Shown here in pieces: positions 39,856 through 47,897 of a stretch of DNA of 64,000 bases. The DNA is from DASZHJ01 sp035517495. Its GTDB lineage: Bacteria > Pseudomonadota > Alphaproteobacteria > ATCC43930 > CGMCC-115725. Numbering within the stretch: position 1 is the stretch's first letter; each line of letters opens with the position of its first letter. A program made the position numbers and the translations under genes. The notes under the pieces were generated by a model. It was not told where the DNA came from. It searched no databases and was given only the letters and a program-made list of their open reading frames with translations. The DNA lies in assembly GCA_035517495.1 (NCBI GenBank), contig DATIYT010000009.1, forward strand, positions 88,575 to 152,574. The letters are read 5' to 3'.

Positions 39856-41418
39856 TCAATCCTCCCCCACGTGTACAGCGCGCGGCAACATTCCGCCCAC
39901 GTCACGAGACCCCGGACCTTGCCGGATCACACGAAGCATCAAGGCCACATCGATGATTGCGAGCGTGCTGTAGAAGAGCACGAACCCCAGCAGCGATCCC
40001 ATGATCGAACCGAGAGACACCGAAGAAACGCCGAGAAATGTCGGCAGCACGCCCTCGACAACCCAGGGCTGTCGGCCGTATTCAGCGACGATCCAGCCGA
40101 GCTCTGCCGCGATCCAGGGGAGCGGTAAGCTCAAGAGCGCCACGCGCAGGAACCAGCGCCGCTCCAATTGCCGACGCGAGGCAAAGTAGAAGGCGAGCGC
40201 GAACAGCGCGATGAAGTAGAATCCGAGACCGGCCATGAAACGGAACGACCAGAACAGCACCGGCACGTTTGGAACAAGATCGTCGGCGGCGCGCGCGACC
40301 GCGGTGCTGTCGGCGTTGGCAACGTCGGCCGTGTGGCGCCTTAGCAGCAGCGCATATCCCAAATCCTCCACATGCGCGTCGAGCGCCGCCCGCGCCGTGC
40401 CATTGCCGGGGTTTTGACGCAAGGTCTCGAGCGCGCGGTAGGCGACGATGCCGTTCTCGATCCGCGCCTTGCCGCGCGCAACGAGGTCCTCGATGCCCTC
40501 GACCGGCGTGTCGATCGAGCGGGTGGCGATCAGGCCCAAGAGCCAGGGTATCTCGATCCGATAGTTGGTATGGCGCGCCGCGAGGTCGGGCAGACCGAAG
40601 GCGGTAAAGCTCGCCGGCGGGGGTTCGGTCTTCCACATCGCCTCGATCGCGGCGATCTTCATTTTCTGATCGAGGGTCGCGGTGTAGCCGCTCTCATCCC
40701 CCAGTACCACCACCGAGAGGGCCGAGGCGAATCCGAAACTCGCCGCCACCGTCATCGAGCGCCTGGCAAGCGGCAAGTGTCGGCCGCGCAACAAAAAAAA
40801 TGCGCTCACGGCAAGCACGAACATCGAGCCCGTGACGTAACCCGCGCTGACCGTATGCACGAATTTCGCCTGCGCCACCGGATTGAACAGCAGGTCATAA
40901 AACGAGCTCAGTTCCATGCGCATGCTGGCGGGGTTGAAGTGCGCACCCACGGGATTCTGCATCCAGCCATTGGCGATCAGGATCCAGAGCGCCGAGAAAT
41001 TGGCGCCAAAGGCGGTGAGCCAGGTGACCGCGAGGTGACCGACCTTGGGAAGACGGTCCCAACCGAAGAAGAACAGGCCGACGAAGGTCGCCTCGAGGAA
41101 GAACGCCATCAGGCCTTCGATCGCGAGCGGCGCGCCGAAGATATCGCCCACGTAGTGCGAGTAGTAAGCCCAGTTGGTGCCGAACTGGAACTCCATGGTG
41201 ATCCCGGTCGCGACGCCCATGGCGAAATTGATGCCGAAGAGCGTGCCCCAGAATTGCGTCATGGTGCGCCATATCGGCCGACCCGTCATGACGTAGACGC
41301 TCTCCATGATGGCGAGCAGAAAGGAGAGCCCCAGGGTCAAGGGCACGAAGAGGAAATGATATAGCGCGGTCAGCGCGAACTGCAGGCGTGACAGCTCGGT
41401 AATGCTCGAATCGATCAT
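39856..41418 (-). CDS. cydA: Cytochrome bd ubiquinol oxidase subunit I
   Basis: A 520-residue haem-binding subunit. LTALYHFLFVPLTLGLSFLL contains the conserved His near residue 20 that ligates haem, GDESGYTATLDQKMKIAAIEA belongs to the quinol-binding region, and VAEYGRQPW is the conserved GRQPW motif near the oxygen site. The ATG at 41418 overlaps the cydP stop as ATGA. With cydP, cydB and cydX it forms a compact operon for low-oxygen respiration. Confidence 0.96.
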   Translation of the reverse strand: MIDSSITELSRLQFALTALYHFLFVPLTLGLSFLLAIMESVYVMTGRPIWRTMTQFWGTLFGINFAMGVATGITMEFQFGTNWAYYSHYVGDIFGAPLAIEGLMAFFLEATFVGLFFFGWDRLPKVGHLAVTWLTAFGANFSALWILIANGWMQNPVGAHFNPASMRMELSSFYDLLFNPVAQAKFVHTVSAGYVTGSMFVLAVSAFFLLRGRHLPLARRSMTVAASFGFASALSVVVLGDESGYTATLDQKMKIAAIEAMWKTEPPPASFTAFGLPDLAARHTNYRIEIPWLLGLIATRSIDTPVEGIEDLVARGKARIENGIVAYRALETLRQNPGNGTARAALDAHVEDLGYALLLRRHTADVANADSTAVARAADDLVPNVPVLFWSFRFMAGLGFYFIALFALAFYFASRRQLERRWFLRVALLSLPLPWIAAELGWIVAEYGRQPWVVEGVLPTFLGVSSVSLGSIMGSLLGFVLFYSTLAIIDVALMLRVIRQGPGSRDVGGMLPRAVHVGED

Positions 41419-41597
41419 CGGCCATTCTCCTCGCCAATGACGGCGCCGTGCGCCCCGAGCAGGTGCCGGGTGACCGCCGCGGAATCGATCGGGGGCCGCG
41501 CGTCGGCTTGGAAAAACGCCAAGTAAATCGCGGTAAGCAGAAGCACCTTCAGCGCGAGCGCGGCACTGATGTCGCGGCCAAGGCGGGGTGTTCTCAT
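41415..41597 (-). CDS. cydP: Cytochrome oxidase putative small subunit CydP
   Basis: A 60-residue single-pass protein: RTPRLGRDISAALALKVLLL, then TAIYLAFF, then a soluble tail with DSAAVTRHLLG. Position before cydA and this layout match the small CydP family. Function beyond association with cyd operons is not established. GGAG precedes the ATG by 8 bases. The stop overlaps the cydA start as ATGA. Confidence 0.78.
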   Translation of the reverse strand: MRTPRLGRDISAALALKVLLLTAIYLAFFQADARPPIDSAAVTRHLLGAHGAVIGEENGR

Positions 41598-41673
41598 GGC
41601 GATCACTCCGGCTTTCTCTTGTCGACCCGCATGCCAATCCCACCACCGACCTGAGGTGGCGATCTCGGGCCCC

Positions 41674-41714
41674 AATATCCGAAGCCCCTTATCGGCGGCA
41701 TTGATCTAAAACAA
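41674..41714 (-). promoter_or_regulatory. FNR/FixK-type box and -10 element upstream of cydPABX
   Basis: On the minus strand TTGTT-N4-ATCAA (41701-41714) differs from the FNR consensus TTGAT-N4-ATCAA at one base. GATATT (41674-41679) could be a -10. The box centre is then about 41 bases before the inferred start of transcription, the class II activator position. The cydP ATG follows about 70 bases later. Confidence 0.5.
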
Positions 41715-41776
41715 ACGGAACCCACGATCTTTTCCGACCGCCGACCTAGGATTTTCCGCGTACCATTGCCGGTCCG

Positions 41777-42937
41777 ATGCTCGCCCTTATCGCCACCCTT
41801 GCCATCCAGGCGCTGGTTTCCATGTCGGTGCTGACGCCGCCGGTCCTCGCGGGCTTGGCGGCACGCGACGTCGGTATCGCCAGCGAGCGCATCGGCATTT
41901 TCACGGCTTTGATCTACACCGGGGCGATCGTGTCCTCGAGCGCAAGCGGTCTGTTGCTGGCGCGCACCGGACCGCTGCGCCTCAGCCAAGGGTGCCTGCT
42001 GTTCTGTGCGTTGGGGCTTGGAATAGCGGCGGGTGGATCACTGCCGCTCTTGGTGGCGGGTGCCGTCCTGATGGGGTTCGGCTACGGGCCGGTGACGCCG
42101 GCAAGCTCGCACATCCTGATCCGACAAACCCCTCCCAGCCGGCGCTCTCTAATGTTCTCGCTGAAACAGACCGGCGTGCCGTTGGGCGGTGCGCTCGCCG
42201 GGTTCCTCGCGCCGCCGCTGGCGCTTGCAATCGGCTGGCAGGGCGCGGCGCTGACGGTGGCGATGGCGTCTATTGCGGTCGCGCTCTCGGTGCAGCCTCT
42301 CAGGGCAGGATTCGACCGGCCGGACTCTCGACCGGCGCGAAGCGAAACCCATTTCCTAGCGGGCTTCGCCCTCGTCTATCGAGTGCCGGCGCTGCGACGC
42401 CTGGCACTCTCCTCGATCACTTTTGCCGCGACCCAGCTTTCCTTCGCCACGTTTCTCGTGACTTTCCTCACGGAACGCGTCGGTATTTCCCTGGTCACCG
42501 CCGGTATCATCATGGCGGTTGCCCAGGGCGCCGGCGTCGTAGGACGCATCGTTTTCGGATGGGTTGCCGACCGGTTCATCGCGCCAGGTTTCCTGCTGAC
42601 CCTGCTGGGTCTCGGCATGGCGCTCGCTTCGCTTGCCACCGGCTTCATCACCGAGGCCTGGCCGATCGCGGGGGTCTTTTTGGTGACGGCGCTGCTCGGC
42701 ATTACCGGGCTCGCTTGGAACGGGGTCTACCTCGCCGAGGTCGCCCGGCTTGCGCCCGAAGGGGCCGCCGGAACCGCGACGGGTGGCGCGCTTGCGGTCA
42801 CGTTTCTCGGCATTGTCTTCGGGCCCGCGGCCTTCGGCGCCATCGTAAGCGCGAGCGGCAGTTACACGCTCGCCTTTGCGCTGCTGGCTGTCGGGGCGTC
42901 GGTGGGCGGTTTCGGCGTGCGCCACATCGGCCGCTGA
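41777..42937 (+). CDS. Major facilitator superfamily transporter
   Basis: A 386-residue protein with about twelve hydrophobic helices. The A-motif-like loop is degenerate (SGLLLARTGPLRLSQG); GFGYGPVTPASS and SLKQTGVPLGGALAG are typical of nitrate/nitrite-porter-like and YbfB-like MFS members. The substrate is unknown. Divergent from the cyd operon with 179 bp between the starts, so the FNR-type box may also affect this gene. Followed on the same strand by a cupin and a ferredoxin gene. Confidence 0.88.
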   Translation: MLALIATLAIQALVSMSVLTPPVLAGLAARDVGIASERIGIFTALIYTGAIVSSSASGLLLARTGPLRLSQGCLLFCALGLGIAAGGSLPLLVAGAVLMGFGYGPVTPASSHILIRQTPPSRRSLMFSLKQTGVPLGGALAGFLAPPLALAIGWQGAALTVAMASIAVALSVQPLRAGFDRPDSRPARSETHFLAGFALVYRVPALRRLALSSITFAATQLSFATFLVTFLTERVGISLVTAGIIMAVAQGAGVVGRIVFGWVADRFIAPGFLLTLLGLGMALASLATGFITEAWPIAGVFLVTALLGITGLAWNGVYLAEVARLAPEGAAGTATGGALAVTFLGIVFGPAAFGAIVSASGSYTLAFALLAVGASVGGFGVRHIGR

Positions 42938-43052
42938 GCCAACAGGGTCACGTGCTGGTCCGATACTTCACGGCTCCCTTACTTCTCGCGACCTTGGTGC
43001 CCGTGCTACCGTGCGGCCGATCGGCATCGCTGGGATGAGGGAGCGGCAACGA

Positions 43053-43649
43053 ATGGACGATGGTACTTCGACGGCATTGCGTCGTGGCGCCGCCTGCGCC
43101 GCGCTGTTGCGCGACGTGCGTGCGATAATGGCGGGCGAAGGCGTTTCGGCTGCCTCGCTCGGTAAGGTCAAATCCCTGCTGGCAGGGCTCGCGGCGCAGA
43201 GCGAGCTGTTTCCCGATGCCGATTTCACGATGCCCGAGGCGCAGGGCTGCAATCATTCGCTGGACCCCGCCGCCGATGACGGGCTCGGCCTCTATTACAC
43301 GATCGGTCTTCCCGGCAAGGAAGCTGCACCGCATGACCACGGCATCTGGTGTGTTGGTGCCGCGATTTCGGGGCGTGAAGCGCAACGCTTCTACCGCCGC
43401 ACCGACGATGGCAGCCGTCCCGGGTTCGCGACCGTCGAGCAGATCGACGAGATGGTGCTGGCACCGGGAACGGCGTTTGCGATGGCGGATCACGACATTC
43501 ACGGCACCCTGGTGATCGGCGATCGCCCGATGCGGGCACTCGCGCTTTATGGCTATGCGCTCAATCGATTTCCCTCGGTCGTTTACTTTCATCCGCAATT
43601 CAAGAGCTGCCGAACATTGCCTTCGAAGCGTCCGGCGGTGACGCGGTGA
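43053..43649 (+). CDS. Cysteine-dioxygenase-like cupin protein
   Basis: A 198-residue double-stranded beta-helix protein. His94 and His96 (APHDHGIWCVGAAISG) and His147/His150 (ADHDIHGT) could bind iron as in cysteine dioxygenase type I. The N-terminal helical region has no recognised motif. The ATG at 43053 is preceded by GAGGGAG; an in-frame ATG six codons upstream overlaps that Shine-Dalgarno. The stop overlaps a GTG that could start the ferredoxin. A thiol dioxygenase is inferred; the substrate is unknown. Confidence 0.72.
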   Translation: MDDGTSTALRRGAACAALLRDVRAIMAGEGVSAASLGKVKSLLAGLAAQSELFPDADFTMPEAQGCNHSLDPAADDGLGLYYTIGLPGKEAAPHDHGIWCVGAAISGREAQRFYRRTDDGSRPGFATVEQIDEMVLAPGTAFAMADHDIHGTLVIGDRPMRALALYGYALNRFPSVVYFHPQFKSCRTLPSKRPAVTR

Positions 43650-43660
43650 AGGGGGCATCG

Positions 43661-43951
43661 ATGGCTTTCAAAGTGACGATCGACAATGCCGGAACGACCA
43701 TCGAATGTGCACGCGACTGCACGGTCCTGATTGCGGCGGTGCGAGCCGGGATCAATTTTCCTTACGGCTGCGCCAGCGGCAATTGCGCCCAGTGCATCTG
43801 CGAGCTGCGCCGTGGCACGGTCGAGCTCTTGCCTTATGGCGACGGTGCGCTCAGCGCGCGTCAAAAAGCGGCCGGGCTCACTCTCGCCTGCCGCGCGCAG
43901 CCGCGCTCGGATGTCGAAGTCCACTGGCTCGGGACACCGCTCGCAGGCTGA
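43661..43951 (+). CDS. [2Fe-2S] ferredoxin, plant type
   Basis: A 96-residue electron carrier. Cys37, Cys42, Cys45 and Cys77 follow the C-x4-C-x2-C...C pattern of plant-type clusters (YGCASGNCAQC, then LACRAQ). An extra Cys47 lies in the loop. I chose the ATG at 43661 with an AGGGGG Shine-Dalgarno; a GTG at 43646 overlaps the cupin stop as GTGA and would add five residues. Such small ferredoxins often serve oxygenases, and the neighbouring cupin is the obvious candidate partner. Confidence 0.88.
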   Translation: MAFKVTIDNAGTTIECARDCTVLIAAVRAGINFPYGCASGNCAQCICELRRGTVELLPYGDGALSARQKAAGLTLACRAQPRSDVEVHWLGTPLAG

Positions 43952-43975
43952 CCTGGCGACAGGCTGAGTGACGCT

Positions 43976-44503
43976 TTAGATCAGGTGAATATCCGACGCC
44001 TCGCGTCCGCGCGGCGCTTCGGATACCGACATCTGCACGCGCTGGCCGGGTGCGAGGCTGTCGAGGCCCGCACGGCGAAGCGCGGTCACATGCACGAAAA
44101 CGTCCTTGCCGCCATCGTCGGCCACCACGAAGCCAAACCCGCGCGCCGGGTCGTACCATTTGACCACGCCTTCGAGCGTTGCAGCAGGGCCTCGGGCCTC
44201 GCCGCCGCGGTCGCGGGGATGCGGACGGCTGGGCGCCGCGGTGGACGCATCGATATTGAGGATGGTAACGGCCGCCCGCCCTTTTGCCCCCTGCGTGCAC
44301 TCGAACGTCACCGTGGCCCCTTCCGGTGCCTGCGTGAAGCCCGACCGTTCCAGCACCGAAAGTGGCAGAAACACATCGCCGCCGCCGTCCGCCGCGACGA
44401 TGAAGCCGAATCCTTTGTTTCGATTGAACCACTTGATGCTGCCCGTAAGGCGCGTGGTCTCGCCAGGCGGGAAGTCGCCTTGCGGTGGGCGATAATTGCT
44501 CAT
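43976..44503 (-). CDS. Double cold-shock domain protein
   Basis: A 175-residue protein with two cold-shock domains: residues about 18-85 (GSIKWFNRNKGFGFIVA) and about 108-175 (GVVKWYDPARGFGFVVA), joined by an Arg/Pro/Gly-rich linker. Both keep the RNP1 motif GFGF. The second has the normal RNP2 DVFVHV; the first reads DVFLPL, losing the usual His. It should bind single-stranded nucleic acid as an RNA chaperone. Convergent with the ferredoxin gene. Confidence 0.92.
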   Translation of the reverse strand: MSNYRPPQGDFPPGETTRLTGSIKWFNRNKGFGFIVAADGGGDVFLPLSVLERSGFTQAPEGATVTFECTQGAKGRAAVTILNIDASTAAPSRPHPRDRGGEARGPAATLEGVVKWYDPARGFGFVVADDGGKDVFVHVTALRRAGLDSLAPGQRVQMSVSEAPRGREASDIHLI

Positions 44504-44592
44504 GACATCACCGACGGCTCGTCCGCCCTCCCCCTGGGCGCCACGCCCGGCACAGGCCGGGGGGCGTGCTGCCGGCCGGCGCCGTATTCTTC

Positions 44593-45390
44593 TTACGAGT
44601 GAACGGCTCCGGGAGCAAGGGTGGGGCGCGGCCGGGGCTCATCTTTTGTCGGGGGACGTATCGCGACGGCAAAATAATTGACCGACAGGTCGTCCGATAG
44701 GCGCCACCCGCCACCGAAGGGATCCCACGCAAGCCCGCGCAATTCTTTCAGCACGAATCCGCTGCGGCGAAGTCCTGCCGCCAATTCGGAAGGATGCAGA
44801 AAACGGTCCCAACGGTGCGTTCCACGCGGCAGCCAACCCATCACATATTCGGCACCGATGATCGCAAAGAGAAAGCTCTTCACGGTTCGATTGATCGTGG
44901 ACGCGATCAGGATCCCGCCCGGCCGCACGACGGCGGCAGCGCCCGCGAGGAAGCCCGCGAGGTCGGCCACATGCTCAACGACCTCAAGGGCGAGCGCCGC
45001 GTCGAACCGTTCTTCGCCCTCGGCCAGCGCTTCGACCGAGAGGGCGCGATAGTCGATTGCAAGCCCGCCCGCCTCCGCGTGTGCGCGCGCTACCCTGAGA
45101 TTGGCCTCGCCTGCATCGATGCCGGTCACGGCAAAGCCGAGCCGCGCCATCGGCTCCGCCACCAGCCCGCCGCCGCAGCCGATGTCGATCAGCCGCAGCC
45201 CCTCGAATGGCCTTAGGCTCCGTGGATCGCGCTTGAAGTGAAGCAATAGCCTCTCGCGCAGGAAAGCCATCCGCACGGGCGCAAGACGGTGCAGCGGCGC
45301 CATTGTCCCTTTCGGGTCCCACCATTCGTCGGCCAAGGCAGTGAATCGCTCGACTTCCCGCGGATCGATGCTCGTGGGCTTGTCGTCCAT
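44593..45390 (-). CDS. ubiG: Ubiquinone biosynthesis O-methyltransferase UbiG
   Basis: A 265-residue SAM-dependent methyltransferase for both O-methylations of ubiquinone synthesis. EVERFTALADEWWDPKGTM and PLHRLAPVRMAFL form the UbiG N-terminus; the SAM site is LRLIDIGCGGGLVAEPMARL; INRTVKSFLFAIIGAEYV is the membrane-associated segment. The ATG at 45390 gives standard length with a short Pro-rich tail. Divergent from lysC, a common alphaproteobacterial arrangement. Confidence 0.96.
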   Translation of the reverse strand: MDDKPTSIDPREVERFTALADEWWDPKGTMAPLHRLAPVRMAFLRERLLLHFKRDPRSLRPFEGLRLIDIGCGGGLVAEPMARLGFAVTGIDAGEANLRVARAHAEAGGLAIDYRALSVEALAEGEERFDAALALEVVEHVADLAGFLAGAAAVVRPGGILIASTINRTVKSFLFAIIGAEYVMGWLPRGTHRWDRFLHPSELAAGLRRSGFVLKELRGLAWDPFGGGWRLSDDLSVNYFAVAIRPPTKDEPRPRPTLAPGAVHS

Positions 45391-45523
45391 GGGGTCTTGT
45401 CCCTTGCATCCGAGCTTGGCGCGGACGGCAACTTCCTTGCCTCGCGCCGCCGCGCAAGAGTATGTATACGCGCCCTTTCGGGGGCAATCCCGCTCCCGTT
45501 ATTACTCTTTCTCTCGGTTGCTG

Positions 45524-46747
45524 ATGGCGCGCATTGTGCAGAAATTCGGCGGCACTTCGGTGGCCGACATTGCGCGGATCAAGCATGTGGCGGTGCGGGT
45601 CAAGCGCGAGGTCGACCAGGGAAACCAAGTTGCGGTGGTGGTCTCCGCTATGGCGGGCGTGACCAATCAGCTGGTCGACTGGACCCGGGACATCTCGCGT
45701 TTGCACGACGCGCGGGAATACGACGTGGTCGTCGCTACGGGCGAGCAGGTAACCGCGGGGCTGCTGGCGCTGGCGCTACAGGACCTGGGCGTCAATGCCC
45801 GCTCCTGGCTCGGCTGGCAGGTTCCGGTGCGCACCGATGGTGTGCACGGTAAGGCGCGCGTCGAAGAAGTTCCGACCGAGGAATTGGTGCGGCGGATGGG
45901 CGAGGGCCAGGTGGCGGTGGTCGCGGGTTTTCAAGGCCTCGGCCCCGACCGGCGCATCACGACCTTGGGGCGGGGCGGTTCCGACACGTCGGCGGTCGCA
46001 CTTGCGGCCGCGCTGCAAGCGGATCGTTGCGATATCTTCACCGATGTGGACGGGGTCTACACCACCGACCCGCGCATCGTTGCGAAGGCGCGCAAGCTCG
46101 ATAAGATTACCTATGAAGAGATGCTGGAGCTGGCCTCGCAGGGCGCGAAGGTGCTGCAGACGCGTTCGGTCGAGATGGCGATGAATCATCGGGTGCGCGT
46201 GCAGGTGCTTTCAAGCTTCATCGACGCTCCCGGGACCCTGGTGGTAGACGAGGACGAGATCGTGGAAAAACGCGTAGTGAGCGGGATTGCCTACAATCGC
46301 GACGAGGCGAAGATCACCTTGGTGCGGGTGGCCGACCGGCCCGGCGTGGCGGCGGCGATCTTCGGGCCGCTGGCGGACCACGCGATCAATGTCGACATGA
46401 TCGTGCAGAACGTGTCGGAAGACGGGCGCTTCACCGACCTGACCTTCACGGTAGCGAAGGCCGATCTCGACCGCGCCGTCGCGGTGCTCGAGGAAAAGCG
46501 CTCGGAGCTTGGCTTCTCCGAGATCAAGCCCGATCCCAACGTGGTCAAAGTCTCGGTGATCGGTGTCGGCATGCGTAGCCACGCGGGTGTTGCCAAGGAA
46601 ATGTTCCGCGCGCTTGCCGAGAAGGGCATCAACATCCAGGTGATCTCCACTTCCGAGATCAAAGTGAGCGTTCTGGTGGCCGAGGAGTATACCGAGCTGG
46701 CGCTGCGCGCTTTGCACACCGCCTATGGTCTGGATGACACCGGATAA
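45524..46747 (+). CDS. lysC: Aspartate kinase
   Basis: A 407-residue aspartokinase that opens the lysine/threonine/methionine pathway. IVQKFGGTSVADIARIK is the N-terminal substrate motif, TTLGRGGSDTSAVALA the nucleotide site, and the C-terminal part holds two ACT domains for feedback inhibition (ITLVRVADRPGVAAAIFG; KVSVIGVGMRSHAGVA). The ATG at 45524 starts the conserved motif; the frame is open further upstream over ubiG's promoter region. Followed directly by the nitronate monooxygenase-like gene and ptsP. Confidence 0.97.
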   Translation: MARIVQKFGGTSVADIARIKHVAVRVKREVDQGNQVAVVVSAMAGVTNQLVDWTRDISRLHDAREYDVVVATGEQVTAGLLALALQDLGVNARSWLGWQVPVRTDGVHGKARVEEVPTEELVRRMGEGQVAVVAGFQGLGPDRRITTLGRGGSDTSAVALAAALQADRCDIFTDVDGVYTTDPRIVAKARKLDKITYEEMLELASQGAKVLQTRSVEMAMNHRVRVQVLSSFIDAPGTLVVDEDEIVEKRVVSGIAYNRDEAKITLVRVADRPGVAAAIFGPLADHAINVDMIVQNVSEDGRFTDLTFTVAKADLDRAVAVLEEKRSELGFSEIKPDPNVVKVSVIGVGMRSHAGVAKEMFRALAEKGINIQVISTSEIKVSVLVAEEYTELALRALHTAYGLDDTG

Positions 46748-46751
46748 ACCC

Positions 46752-47897
46752 ATGGACGCCGCAAGTCCGCCCGCCGCGTCGGCATCGACCGAGCGGGAAC
46801 CCGATCACACGCGCAGGCGGCTGGGGCGAGCCCGGCTCGAACGGCTATGGCGCCACGGTCGCGAATTCCTGGGTACGGAGCTCGCGATCATGGGCGGCGC
46901 CATGACCTGGGTTTCCGAGCGCAACCTCGTCGCTGCGATCTCGAACGGCGGCGGGTTCGGCGTCATTGCCTGCGGTTCGATGACGCCGGCACTGCTCGAT
47001 GCGGAAATCGCCGCGACCTTCGCGCTGACGCGGAGGCCGTTCGGGGTCAATCTCATTACCATCCACCCCGACCTGATGGCGCTGATCGACGTGTGCGCGT
47101 CGCGTCGCGTCAGCCATGTGGTGTTGGCGGGGGGCCTTCCGTCGGCGGCGGCTGTGCAGCGCATCAAGGACTCCGGCGCCAAGCTGCTCTGCTTCGCCCC
47201 CGCGCTCGTGATTGCGCGCAAGCTGGTGCGGATGGGGGCGGACGCCATCGTGATCGAGGGTATGGAGGCAGGCGGCCATATCGGTCCGGTCTCGACCAGC
47301 GTCTTGGCGCAGGAGATCCTGCCGCATATTCGCGACGTCCCGGTGTTCGTCGCCGGCGGCATCGGTCGCGGCGAGGCGATCCTTTCCTATTTGGAAATGG
47401 GCGCCGCCGGCGCGCAGCTCGGCACCCGCTTCGTTTGCGCGCACGAATCGATCGCCCATCCCCGCTTCAAGCAGGCATTCATGCGTGCCGGTGCGCGCGA
47501 TGCGGTGCCTTCGATCCAACTCGACCCGCGCTTTCCGGTAATTCCCGTGCGCGCGCTCGCCAATCAAGGCACGTTCAAGTTCCTCGAAGTCCAACGCGAC
47601 GTACTCGACCGGTTCACGCGCGGCGAGGTCACCCAGAAAGACGGCCAGCTCGAGATCGAGCATTTCTGGGCGGGCGCACTGCGCCGCGCTGTGATCGACG
47701 GCGACGTCGAGAACGGCTCGCTGATGGCCGGCCAGAGCGTCGGAATGGTCACGCGCGAACAGTCGACCAAGGAGATCCTCGACGAGCTGGTCGAACAGGC
47801 GCTGACCGCGCTCATGAGGCGCGATCTCGCGGACGAGGAGGCGGACGGAGCGGGCCGCCGAACTCCCGGCAAGGAGCGGGCCAGGGCTGACGGGTGA
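46752..47897 (+). CDS. Nitronate monooxygenase-family flavoprotein
   Basis: A protein of about 381 residues of the 2-nitropropane dioxygenase/NMO family, an FMN-dependent TIM barrel. AIMGGAMTWVSERNLVAAIS, GGGFGVIACGSM, GADAIVIEGMEAGGHIGP and the phosphate-binding FVAGGIGRGEAI are family features; GGHIGP carries the proposed catalytic His. The true substrate may be a nitronate, or the protein may be a flavin-dependent enoyl reductase relative. The ATG at 46752 follows the lysC stop by four bases; in-frame ATGs at 46725 and 46734 overlap lysC. It overlaps ptsP as TGATG. Confidence 0.82.
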   Translation: MDAASPPAASASTEREPDHTRRRLGRARLERLWRHGREFLGTELAIMGGAMTWVSERNLVAAISNGGGFGVIACGSMTPALLDAEIAATFALTRRPFGVNLITIHPDLMALIDVCASRRVSHVVLAGGLPSAAAVQRIKDSGAKLLCFAPALVIARKLVRMGADAIVIEGMEAGGHIGPVSTSVLAQEILPHIRDVPVFVAGGIGRGEAILSYLEMGAAGAQLGTRFVCAHESIAHPRFKQAFMRAGARDAVPSIQLDPRFPVIPVRALANQGTFKFLEVQRDVLDRFTRGEVTQKDGQLEIEHFWAGALRRAVIDGDVENGSLMAGQSVGMVTREQSTKEILDELVEQALTALMRRDLADEEADGAGRRTPGKERARADG

